Assembly: GCA_012932295.1 (NCBI GenBank)
Contig: JAAONU010000008.1
Span: 38,244,949-38,308,948, forward strand
Length of the DNA stretch: 64,000 nt
Direction of reading: 5' to 3'
Source: Cyclina sinensis
Taxonomy: Eukaryota; Mollusca; Bivalvia; Venerida; Veneridae
The translations under genes were made by a program, and so were the position numbers. The notes beneath the pieces are model-generated. The model ran no database searches, had not been told where the DNA came from, and saw nothing but the letters and a program-made list of their open reading frames with translations. Positions 12,075-23,494 of the stretch are shown here, piece by piece (the stretch's first letter is position 1; every line of letters starts with the position of its first letter).

Positions 12075-13932
12075 CGAGGGGTGATTCAAAAGTTCGCGGA
12101 ATTGCTTTATTACTAGAACGGAAAAGACAATACAAACACAAAAATTACATCACTCGATACGTTTACTCAATACTAAAGCAGAGCCGTAATCTCATTGAAA
12201 TACATTTACTAATAAATCGTTTGTACATATTTGAATTGTATACATGACCGGCACTTGACGCACGCCATCACGACGTCGACGTCACTAACGGTCAAATTCT
12301 AGCGTACGATTCACCTTCTCGACGTAATCGCCGCCCGTCGCTACACACTTCCTATGCCTTTGTACCCATTGCATAAATGTTACCTTAAACCAATCCTGAC
12401 TGAATGAAGAGATTACTTCACGAGCCTTATTGCGTAGCTCTAATGTTGTTTCAAATCTCTGGCCTCTGAGTTCCCTCTTCATATCTGGAAACAGACGAAA
12501 GTCCATCGGTGCTAGATCCGGGCTGTACGGCGGATGTGGTAAGAGACTGAAACCAAGCAGTGAAATCTCTAACTCTGTACTCTGTGCCCGATGTGCTGGA
12601 GCGTTGTCATGATGGAGTATAACATCATCCAGTACCAACAGGGGGCGCTTGCGGCGCAGAGCCTGTATCAGATCGCGTCTAAGCACCTGAAGTCAAACAA
12701 ACAAACGGGAAAACATGAAATAATTTAAGTTTAAGAAAGTAAAAAGCGGCACATTTTAAATAATATTTTTATATATTTTGTTATTTGAAACAATACATAC
12801 TGTAAAATATTAGTTTGTTATAAAAATAATATATAAGTGTTGATCGTTTGTATGACTAAAATGCGGCATACCTTTGAATAATAGTCGGCATTTACGGTAC
12901 ATCCGTCGCGCACCTTGTGTTGAAGCAAAAGCCCTTGTCTATCCATGAAGAAGATGAACATTTCCTTTTTGCAGCTGCGTGTTGTCCTGGCCTTTTTTGG
13001 TGGAGGTGTGTCTGGTGACTTCCAGACGGACGACTGCTGTTTCGACTCTGGATCATAATGGTATAACCATGTCTCGTCTGTCGTGATGATTTTGTCCAAA
13101 AACTCGTCACCCTGTGCGTCGTACAGATCCAGAAATTGCTGAGAACATTCTAACCTCCGCTGCTTGTTTTCATCAGTCAGAAGTCTGGGCACCCAACGCG
13201 CAGATACTTTGGACATATTTAGCTCTTCTGTAAGAATTCGTTGCACAGTAGAATACGATAGGGAGAGTTCCTCTGCAATACCCCTAACCGTTAAGCGCCG
13301 GTCGTTGTCCAAAAGCTCTCTCACTAACGTTGCGTTGCTCGTCGTCATAGCGGATGCTGGTCTACCTGCTCTATCGTCATCAAGTACCGATTTTCTGCCG
13401 TTCCGAAATCGCTCATGCCATTTGTAGACAAACGATTTACCACAAGGTTGTAATGTATGCGAGTTTTTAATTTGATTCAACGTCTCAACTGGTGTAAGTT
13501 TGAGTCCAACACAAAATTTCACAACTGCGCGTAGCTCCAATTCACTTGTTGACGTCGCGGAAGAAGTTGAAGACATGGCGACAACTCGCTGCTGTGGAGT
13601 AACGGTTCAACGTAATGTAATCAAAATTATAGGAAATGACGTCAACACGTCATTCTAACGTCAGTTACGTTCGCGCCAAAATTGAGCAACATTTGAAAAC
13701 ATACTATCGTCTGAAGTGAATTAGTAAAACGAAATATTTTGGCCTGCTTCAAGTCACCTAACCGTGGTTGCTATGGAGACCATTTATATTCTTCCGGTTA
13801 CACATATTCCATAAACTAAACGAAAATGTTAGTTAAAATACGTTGAATTATATTTATGCGAAATTTAATGTGATTCGGTGAAAAAATAAATGATTTAGAG
13901 ATAAATTCCGCGAACTTTTGAATCACCCCTCG
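12075..13932 (-). mobile_element. full-length mariner (Tc1/mariner, DD34D)
   Basis: The element is 1858 bp. It has 29-bp perfect terminal inverted repeats starting CGAGGGGTGATTCAAAAGTT and is flanked by TA at 12073-12074 and 13933-13934. It encodes one transposase on the minus strand. The perfect ends and open reading frames suggest recent insertion. Confidence 0.95.
12285..13576 (-). CDS. mariner transposase, two exons
   Basis: This enzyme would cut and paste the surrounding element at TA sites. Exon 1 (13576-12872) holds 235 codons. It has the N-terminal paired HTH region (YKWHERFRNGR, then SYSTVQRIL), the linker motif WVPRLLT, and the first catalytic Asp at about residue 167 (TTDETW). Reading straight on, the frame stops at 12818. 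However AAAG|GTATGC at 12872/12871 and TTTGACTTCAG|GTG at 12686 are good splice sites, and removing this 185-nt intron joins NADYYSK to VLRRDL in frame. Exon 2 (12686-12285) carries Asp about 262 (HHDNAPAH) and Asp about 297 (SPDLAPMDF), exactly 34 residues apart. The total is about 368 residues, slightly above the usual 345. No stop or frameshift remains. Confidence 0.85.
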
Positions 13933-14057
13933 TACATACTTATGTGTCCGTTTAGCTTACGTTTTTCCCAACGCTTGAAAGCCTCTCTCCATTTTTTCAG
14001 TCCTGAGCCTGAACAAGTGCTGGTTTTGTTGTTTGACTGTGCATTTTCCCCGACAGG

Positions 14058-14315
14058 CAGGCGCGTAGCTGCCTATACGCGAGTACGCAGCTGAATCCAC
14101 ATTATTTTGACAAAAAAAAAATAAACGAAAGTAAAGCTATTCATCTCCATTTTTATGCTAAAATAAATGGATTTTCGTTGGTCAAGAAAGCTCTCCGGAG
14201 GCCCCAAAACGCACCAAATTGCACCATTTATTTCAAAATTTTCAGGGGGGGCATGCCCCCTGACCCCCCTAGGTTATTTTGAATCCACATTCTTTATAGG
14301 CTAGCTACGCGCCTG
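14058..14315. mobile_element. non-autonomous hAT MITE, 258 bp
   Basis: Ends CAGGCGCGTAGCT... and ...GCTACGCGCCTG are inverted. Both flanks carry the perfect 8-bp duplication CCGACAGG (14050-14057 and 14316-14323). The interior includes GGGGGGGCATGCCCCC. CAG/CTG termini with 8-bp duplications are typical of hAT transposons. Confidence 0.85.
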
Positions 14316-14323
14316 CCGACAGG

Positions 14324-15745
14324 AATAGAAGTTGCGTCCTTACACATGCCTTCTTTGGACTAAATAATTCTGTTCTAGTGAGGTTAGAACAGCCTTTTGT
14401 TCGTATCTTAATAGATGGCACGCTCGTAGTCTTTTATCCGTAAAGCAGCCTCTATCCTCGTTTTGCCACCTGAGACTTTTAAGGGTAGGAATGTTGGCAT
14501 GGGATTAAGCAAAATGCCACCTTTGTTGTTATACGTTTTGCTTTCCTAGAAAAAAGATGTGTTCCGCATGAAAATAAGCCTTTTTCAAGCCAGTGCTATC
14601 GTTTGAATCACTAAAGCCTCGCATTAGTGAATTACTGTACCCCAATAATCCACAGTGTTAAAAGAAAAAAAAAACATGAATTGCAATTCGAAGAAATAAC
14701 GAAGACTGACTTTATATTTTATTAGTGACATTAGAGATGATACTCGCCGGCTTACAGCAACATGCATATGTACATATGTTGTTTCTGTTGCGTAACACTA
14801 GCTAAATTACTTTTACGTAATGAAAATTGGATAATGCTTCCATGTTGTTTTGTAACCATGACAGGTACGGCGCAGCCCAAAGGGAATTTTTGAGAAGCAA
14901 GAAGTCTCACGCAGTAGAAGAAACGTCCGCTAAATTATTCGAAATCTTACTCTCACTAGACCATTTATGAAAAACAAAAATTATCAGTGATGGTCAATGA
15001 AATTAGTAGCAGCTACCTATACTACTGAGCAACCACGGAATATTCTTAGCAGAAGTCAAACTTAACAATATAAATAAAGTACCTACCCCACCGATAAAAA
15101 TGTGAAAAACTTTATATAAAGTTATGTTACAAAAACTGAGATGGTAACTTAGCTTAGATATGTTCTTCACGACAACAACAGAATTTTTACATATTTAAAC
15201 AGTCATTCGATTCAATTGTAAGCACAATGCTTAAAGGGAGAAAATCTTTATATCACCTGTAAATTGTTGAACGTTGGTTACTGCCCTTGAAAAAGGTATG
15301 CCTTGGGAATTATTGCCTCGTGATAAACCTGAAGCGTTCCTCTCCTTCAAAAAGTGTCAATCTGTAATGACAGAAAAAAATCTGGTGTCGGAAGTAGAAA
15401 AATAAGATACAAATGTTACCTGTTGACCGTTACAGAAATATTCTATCAGTGGAAAAATACATTCAGACGGCCTTGATATTATATAACCTCGTACGCATAC
15501 AAAAGAAAATGGAGTTTATTTAATATCAAACATTCTGTCATCATTTCTTTATCAAACTGAAAACTAATTTAAACTAAGAATTCATTAATGTTATCACCAT
15601 TTATATATATCTGATCTATAAAAGCAATTTTGAGAATATAATAAAGTGTCACAATGATCAATACGCGGAAATAAAACGAGCGATGACTGAAAATCATGAA
15701 GAGATAATCCTTCGAGTTAAAGTAACTAAATCAGAACAGCAGTGG
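14324..15745. other. non-coding stretch with a repeat fragment
   Basis: About 15053-15215 resembles the right half of the TTAA-flanked MITE at 8095-8513 (shared GTGAAAAACTTTA and ACATGTTCTTCAC-type blocks). Nothing else recognised. Confidence 0.5.
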
Positions 15746-16015
15746 TCGACGATTAGAGCCCAGAGGTGACTGGTTTGATCATAATCCCAGCATGGGAGAG
15801 TGTCTCCAGTGACTTTCTGTCTGTGGCCAAACTGACTGCAGTACGTATGGTGGCAGTAACGCTACAGAACTCTTGTGCACGGGCAGTTACGCTACAGAAC
15901 TCTTGTGCACGGGCAGTTACGCTACAGAACTCTTGTGCACGGGTAGTAAAAACGGGGGACGGGGGCGGGGGCAAGGACCCAACTTCAAGTGACTGTGGCA
16001 TATACGGCAAGAAAT
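15746..16015. repeat. tRNA-like SINE fragment with internal 30-bp triplication
   Basis: GGTTTGATCATAATCCCAGC and a following GAGTGTCTCCAGTGACTTTC tail look like a degenerate SINE. Inside, 15851-15950 holds 3.3 copies of a 30-bp unit (GCTACAGAAC + TCTTGTGCAC + GGGCAGTTAC), nearly identical. The 85- and 83-codon ORFs here arise from the repeat. Confidence 0.6.
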
Positions 16016-17238
16016 AGTAATATTTTGAAAAAGTTAATATATTGCCAATGGCTCGAAAATCAAATAGCAGTGCCTTCCTGACATAGTAGTTACTAATACA
16101 TAATCATGATGTTTTGAAATTACTTTATGTATTGGTAAAGGTTCAAATAGTATTATCTTTCTGATATTGTATTCTGTGTATGAAGTAGGTGTGTGTTATA
16201 AGAATCTTACAAAGATGAAACTCAAAATATCGTTTTCATTATACGCAGCCATTGTTATTCCGGATGAAGGGGACGTTGCAGAGAAGGATCGAGGAGACAG
16301 ACCCTTGTACATCAGGTTTAGATGGTAGAAATCCCCACGTAAGTACAGAAAACCACGAGAATAGAAGTAGGTTCAACAGAACACATCCTAATAGAAAGGA
16401 GCTCCGTTAACTGACGCAAAAGACGTTCAGAATTAAATTTGAAATGAGTGCCATCTCGTGTTGTTATGTTGGATAATAAAATTGTTTGTATCAAATTAAA
16501 CAGAAATAATGCTACATAATAAATTCAAGAACCAAGTTGATTCTGACTTTGACTATATTGTAACTAAGTAACAATATGAATGCACAGCTTCTATTTTCAA
16601 TTATGGGCAGTAACCAGTGTAACTATTGTAACCACGTAACTGGCGTTTGTAGACAGAAAAATTACTACTGGAAAATTTGTTGATTAAAGCTTAATTGATA
16701 AAATGATATAAACTATATTTAGAGGATTAAAATATGTATAAGTTATAGTCTCAGAGAGTTCACCTTGCGTTTCTATTTTGATTGAGCATATATTTAAATC
16801 AAACACCCTGTCAAATTCCAAATAGTATTTGTGGCGTGTTGATCGTTTGAATTCGGTCAACATTTATAGAATATTTATAATGAAATAAATTAGAAAAATA
16901 AAAGCTCTTTTTAAAACAGATTTTATATTTCAGGTATAAACATCCTATAACCTCTTGATGATACTTGAGCAGGGGGCAGTCGATGCCTTGAAATCACCAT
17001 ATCCCCAAGCCGTCCTATTTGAGCCACAGAAACATATTTGTCTTGATTGTATATTTCTTGACCAAATTCCAATACATTGCACTAACCTTTTCGGAAATTT
17101 TTAACAACTCTTACCAGCCGGGAATAAAGGTTGTGAAGACACACGAAACATTGATGTTGTTTTCCTAATATGCTTCCTATTCAAAATGCAATTAAAAAAG
17201 AAAATAGTTGGGGAAATGTTTACTACTTAGATTGGTCC
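16016..17238. other. non-coding stretch
   Basis: No exon, RNA gene or repeat array that I can support. Confidence 0.4.
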
Positions 17239-18633
17239 TTTTCTGATTGAAGAAGCCACTTTAAAGTACACTTTTTTGATTGAAGAAGCCACTTAAAAGT
17301 ACACTTTTCTGATTGAAGAAGCCACTTTAAAGTACACTTTTCTGATTGAAGAAGCCACTTTAAAGTACACTTTTCTGAATGAAGAAGCCACTTTAAAGTA
17401 CACTTTTCTGAATGAAGAAGCCACTTTAAAGTACACTTTTCTGAATGAAGAAGCCACTTTAAAGTACACTTTTCTGACTGAAGAAGCCACTTTAAAGTAC
17501 ACTTTTCTGAATGAAGAAACCACTTTAAAGTACACTTTTCTGAATGAAGAAGCCACTTTAAAGTACACTTTTCTGAATGAAGAAGCCACTTTAAAGTACA
17601 CTTTTCTGATTGAAGAAGCAACTTTAAAGTACACTTTTCTTATTGAAGAAGCCACTTTAAAGTACACTTTTCTGAATGAAGAAGCCACTTTAACGTACAC
17701 TTTTCTGATTGAAGAAGCCACTTTAAAGTACACTTTTCTGAATGAAGAAGCCACTTTAAAGTACACTTTTCTGAATGAAAAAGCCACTTTAAAGTACACT
17801 TTTCTGATTGAAGAAGCCACTTTAAAGTACACTTTTCTGAATGAAGAAGCCACTTTAAAGTACACTTTTCTGATTGAAGAAGCCACTTTAAAGTACACTT
17901 TTCTGAATGAAGAAGCCACTTTAAAGTACACTGTTCTGAATGAAGAAGCCACTTTAAAGTACACTGTTCTGAATGAAGAAGCCACTTTAAAGTACACTTT
18001 TCTGATTGAAGAAGCCACTTTAAAGTACACTTTTCTGAATGAAGAAGCCACTTTAAAGTACACTTTTCTGATTGAAGAAGCCACTTTAAAGTACACTTTT
18101 CTGATTGAAGAAGCCACTTTAAAGAACACTTTTCTGAATGAAGAAGCCACTTTAAAGTTCACTTTTCTGAATGAAGAAGCCACTTTAAAGTACACTTTTC
18201 TGATTGAAGAAGCCACTTTAAAGTACACTTTTCTGATTGAAGAAGCCACTTTAAAGTACACTTTTCTGATTGAAGAAGCCACTTTAAAGTACACTTTTCT
18301 GAATGAAGAAGCCACTTTAAAGTACACTTTTCTGAATGAAGAAGCCACTTTAAAGTACACTTTTCTGATTGAAGAAGCCACTTTAAAGTACACTTTTCTG
18401 AATGAAGAAGCCACTTTAAAGTACACTTTTCTGAATGAAGAAGCCACTTTAAAGTACACTTTTCTGATTGAAGAAGCCACTTTAAAGTACACTTTTCTGA
18501 ATGAAGAAGCCACTTTAAATACACTTTTCTGAATGAAGAAGCCACTTTAAAGTACACTTTTCTGATTTAAGAAGCCACTTTAAAGTACACTTTTCTGATT
18601 GAAGAAGCCACTTTAAAGTACACTTTTCTGAAT
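17239..18633. repeat. 33-bp satellite array, about 42 copies
   Basis: Each unit reads TTTTCTGAWTGAAGAAGCC followed by ACTTTAAAGTACAC. Units are almost identical except at one site that is T or A. Because 33 is a multiple of three, two minus-strand frames stay open (an 11-residue motif such as SSFRKVYFKVA). The edges are abrupt. I see no promoter or splice signal, so I treat it as a minisatellite. Confidence 0.95.
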
Positions 18634-19277
18634 AGTCGCTTTATCCTTTTCTTTTTCCTTTTATTTTGGAGGGTGGGAGTGGGGTCATACTTACCTTAAA
18701 CTTCTCTATTAGAGCCAAAAATCCTTGACTGTAGTTTGCATTACAATCTGTTAAGCTACAATGTTATAATCAAGGTCGAATAAACACTTGTCATTTAATA
18801 AAAGAAAGTCAGTGGCAGCAAATGGGATTCAACATATTAAGGAGCAACACACCCTAGGGTTTACCCTTAATTCAGATTTCAGACCCAAGCCGCAAGGCAA
18901 ACAAAGCTAGCAACCGTCATCTGCTAGCTAAATGGAAGCCAAAAATTATAACACTTGTACCTGGTAATCAACTAAAATCATGACAAAAATACCGCACTAG
19001 ACATATTCTGTTTAGTAAATACAGAACAGAACAGGAAAAATATTAAAGTCCTCTGTGCCTGTTGAAGAAATACAAAAACATTTATTCTCTGTCCAAAATT
19101 TTATTCTTACTGACCAGAAAGAAAAGATTAGAAAGTATACAACGACGGCTCAAATGGAAGTTTTATGAGGTCTAAATTATCAACAAACTTTACAAACATT
19201 CTCAGTTGACGAATGTGAATCACGAACAGAGTAAATGCCATCAGGCTTTGTGATTCAAAGTGAGATACATTATATAA
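18634..19277. other. spacer between two satellite arrays
   Basis: Non-repetitive AT-rich sequence. No gene seen. Confidence 0.5.
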
Positions 19278-22200
19278 GTAGTCGTAGGGAAACCGTCATG
19301 CTAGAAAATGTGTTGACTAGTTGTAGGAAAATCGTCATGCTAGACAACGTGTTGACTTGCTGTAGGAAAACCGTCGTACTAGACAACGTGTTGACTTGTT
19401 GTAGGAAAACCGTCATACTAGACAACGTGTTGACTAGTTGTAGGGAAACCGTCATACTAGACAACGTGTTGACTTGTTGTAGGAAAATCGTCATACTAGA
19501 CAACGTGTTGACTAGTTGTAGGAAAACCGTCATACTAGACAACGTGTTGACTAGTTGTATAGAAACCGTCATACTAGACAACGTGTTGACTTGTTGTAGG
19601 AAAATCGTCATACTAGACAACGTGTTGACTAGTTGTAGGAAAACCGTCATACTAGACAACGTGTTGACTAGTTGTAGGGAAACCGTCATACTAGACAACG
19701 TGTTGACTAGTTGTAGGAAAACCGTCATACTAGACAACGTGTTGACTAGTTGTAGAGAAACCGTCATACTAGACAACGTGTTGACTTGTTGTAGAAAAAC
19801 CGTCATACTAGACAACGTGTTGACTAGTTGTAGGGAAACCGTCATGCTAGACAACGTGTTGACTAGTTGTAGAGAAACCGTCATACTAGACAACGTGTTG
19901 ACTAGTTGTAGAGAAACCGTCATACTAGACAACGTGTTGACTAGTTGTAGAGAAACCGTCATACTAGACAACGTGTTGACTAGTTGTAGGAAAACCGTCA
20001 TACTAGACAACGTGTTGACTAGTTGTAGGAAAATCGTCATACTAGACAACGTGTTGACTAGTTGTAGGGAAATCGTCATACTAGACAACGTGTTGACTAG
20101 TTGTAGAGAAACCGTCATACTAGACAACGTGTTGACTTGTTGTAGAAAAACCGTCATACTAGACAATGTGTTGACTAGTTGTAGGAAAATCGTCATGCTA
20201 GACAACGTGTTGACTAGTTGTAGGAAAATCGTCATACACAAAAGACAATCTGTTGATTAGTTGTAGGGAAACTGTTATAAAAGACAATGTGTTGACTTGT
20301 TGTAGGGAAACCGTCATAAAAGACAATGTGTTGACTAGTTGTAGGGAAACCGTTATACAAGACAATGTGTTTATGAGTTGTAGGATAACCGTTATACTAG
20401 ACAATGTGTTGACTTGTTGTAGGGAAACCGTTATATTAGACAATGTGTTGACTAGTTGTAGGGAAACCGTTATACTAGACAATGTGTTGACTACATGTAG
20501 TTGTAGGGAAACCGTTATACAAGACAATGTGTTGACTTGTTGTAGGAAAATCGTCGTACAAGACAATGTGTTGACGTGTTGCAGGAAAACCGTCATACTA
20601 GACAATGTGTTTATGAGTTGTAGGGAAATCGTCATGCTAGACAATGTGTTGACTCGTTGTAGAAAAATCGTCATTCTGAAAAAAAGTGTTGACAAATTGT
20701 AGGAAAATCGTCATACAAGACAATGTGTTGACTTGTTGTAGAGAAACCGTATACTAGACAATGTGTTGACTTGCTATAGGGAAATCGCCATGCTAGACAA
20801 TATGTTGACTTGTAGGAAAACCGTGATGCCAGACAATGTGTTTATGAGTTGTAGGGAAATCGTCATGCTAGACAATGTGTTTATGAGTTGTAGATAAACC
20901 GTCATGCTAGACAATTTGTTTATGAGTTGTAGGGAAAGCGTCATGCTAGACATAGTGTTGACTTGTTGTAAGGAAACCGTCATGCTAGATAAGGTGTTTA
21001 TGTGTTGTACAGAAGCCTCATGCTGGACAATGTGTTTATGAGTTGTAGGGAAAGCGTCATGCTGGACAATGTGTTGACTTGTTGTAAGGAAACCGTCATG
21101 CTAGACAATGTGTTTATAAGTTGTAGGGAAAGCGTCATGCTAGACAATGTGTTGACTTGTTGTAAGGAAACCGTCATGCTAGACAATGTGTTTATGAGTT
21201 GTAGGGAAATCGTCATGCTAGACAATGTGTTTATGAGTTGTAGGTAAACCGTCATGCTAGACAATGTGTTTAAGAGTTGTAGGAAAATCGTAATGCTAGA
21301 CAATTTGTTTATGAGTTGTAGGGAAAGCGTCATGCTAGACAAAGTGTTGACTTGTTGTAAGGAAACCGTCATGCCAGACAATGTGTTTATGTGTTGTGGA
21401 GAAGCGTCATGCTGGACAATGTGTTTATGAATTGTAGGGAAAGCGTCATGCTGGACAATGTGGTTATGAGTTGTAGGAAAAGCGTCATAATGGACAATGT
21501 GTTGACTTGTTGTAAGGAAACCGTCATGCTAGACAATGTGTTTATAAGTTGTAGGCAAAGCGTCATGCTAAACAATGTGTTGACTTGTTGTAAGGAAACC
21601 GTCATGCTAGACAATGTGTTTATGAGTTGTAGGGAAAGCGTCATTCTAGACAATGTGTTTAAGAGTTGTAGGTTTATCGTCATGCTAGACAATTTGTTTA
21701 TGAGTTGTAGGGAAAGCGTCATGCTAGGCAATTTGTTTATGAGTTGTAGGAAAAGCGTCATGCTAGACAATTTGTTTATGAGTTGTAGGGAAAGCGTCAT
21801 GCTAGACAATATGTTAATGAGTTGTAGGGAAAGCGTCATGCTAGACAATGTGTTTATGAGTTGTAGGGAAAGCGTCATACTGAACAATTTGTTTATGAGT
21901 TGTAGGTTTATCGTCATGCTGGACAATGTGTTTATGAGTTGTAGGGAAAGCGTCATGCTGGACAATGTGTTGACTTGTTGTAAGGAAACCGCCATGCTAG
22001 ACAATGTGTTTATGAGTTGTAGGGAAAGCGTCATGCTGGACAATGTGTTTATGAGTTGTAGGGAAAGCGTCATGCTGGACAATTTGTTTATGAGTTGTAG
22101 GGAAAGCGACATGCTGGACAATGTGTTTATGATTTGTATGGAAAGCGTCATGCTGGACAATGTGTTTATGAGTTGTATGGAAAGCGTCATGCTGGACAAT

Positions 22201-23345
22201 GTGTTTATGAGTTGTATGGAAACCGTCATGCTGGACAATTTGTTTATGAGTTGTAGGGAAAGCGTCATGCTGGACAATGTGTTTATGAGTTGTAGGGAAA
22301 GCGTCATGCTGGACAATTTGTTTATGAGTTGTAGGGAAAGCGTCATGCTGGACAATGTGTTTATGAGTTGTATGGAAAGCGTCATGCTGGACAATGTGTA
22401 TATGAGTTGTATGGAAAGCGTCATGCTGGACAATATGTTTATGAGTTGTAGGAAAAGCGTCATGCTGGACAATGTGTTTATGAGTTGTAGGAAAAGCGTC
22501 ATGCTGGACATGTGTTTATGATTTGTAGGGAAAGCGTCATGCTGGACAATGTGTTGACTTGTTGTAAGGAAACCGTCATACTAGACAGTGTGTTTTTGAG
22601 TTGTAGGGAAAGCGTCATGCTAGACAATTTGTTTATGAGTTGTATGGAAAGCCTCATGCTGGACAATGTTTGACTTGTTGTAAGGAAACCGTCATGGTAG
22701 ACAATGTGTTTATGAGTTGTTTGGAAATCTTCATGCTAGACAGTGTGTTTAAGAGCTGTAGGTAAACCATCATGCTAGACAATTTGTTTTTGAGTTGTAG
22801 GGAAACTGTCATGCTGGACAATGTGTTGCCTTAGTGTAGGGAAACCGTCATGCTAGGTAATGTGTTTATGAGTTGTAGGGAAAGCGTCATGCTGGACAAT
22901 ATGCTGACTTGTTGTAGTAAAAGCTTCACGCTTGTCAATATGTTGATTTGTTTTAGGGAAACTGTCATGCTAGATAACGTTTTGACGAGTGGTTGGGTAA
23001 ATCGTCATTTTAAATAATGTGTTGAAGTTCTATGGAAATAGTTTTATTGACACGCTGTTGACAAATTCTTTGGAAACCGTTATGCTAGACAATGTTTTGA
23101 CAAGTTGTCGGAAAATGGTTTGCTGGACAATGTGTTGACAAAGTGAATGGGTATCATTTTGCTAGTATTGTGTTGATAGGTTATCGGGAAATAGTTATTA
23201 AAGACGGATTGAGAGGAAATTAGTATGCTAGAAAATGTGTTGACTTGTTTAGGGAAATCTAAATGCTAGAGATTGTTTTAACAAGATGTACGGTTATCGA
23301 TACGCTAGACAACGTGTATGCGGATTGTAGGGGTTATCGTTATGG
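19278..23345. repeat. 39-bp satellite array, about 104 copies
   Basis: The unit contains CTAGACAACGTGTTGACTAG, an imperfect palindrome pairing at 8 of 10 positions, then TTGTAGGAAAACCGTCATA. Three blocks are visible: AACGTG units with ACTAGT (to about 20.23 kb), AATGTG units with ACTTGT (to about 20.8 kb), and units with TTTATGAGTTG (to about 22.7 kb), in which GTTGACTTGTTGTAAGGAAA units recur every few repeats. The last 500 bp decay. Both strands carry long ORFs because 39 is a multiple of three. Confidence 0.95.
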
Positions 23346-23410
23346 CTTTTTATCACATTTAAGCACGACTAGTATAACACGCTGCTTATCTGAGATTCAG
23401 ACATACAAGC

Positions 23411-23417
23411 TATAAAT
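23411..23417 (+). promoter_or_regulatory. TATA box of the IgGFc-domain gene
   Basis: TATAAAT lies 84 bases upstream of the proposed ATG, immediately after the satellite array ends. Two GATAAC motifs (about 23420-23435) follow it. Confidence 0.45.
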
Positions 23418-23494
23418 GAAGATAACAAAGATAACAATTAGAAGAGTTCTACTTTTGAGTTATAACCACAACGATTATAGTTGTACAATAAATA

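Noticed and set aside
17223..18557. ORFs of 132 and 406 codons in the 33-bp array
   Set aside because: Two overlapping frames are open for the same reason (unit length divisible by three and no stop in either frame). No start context, promoter or splice signal.
19235..22521. Long ORFs on both strands of the 39-bp array
   Set aside because: Open in both directions across the same DNA, purely from the repeat unit; not supported as genes.
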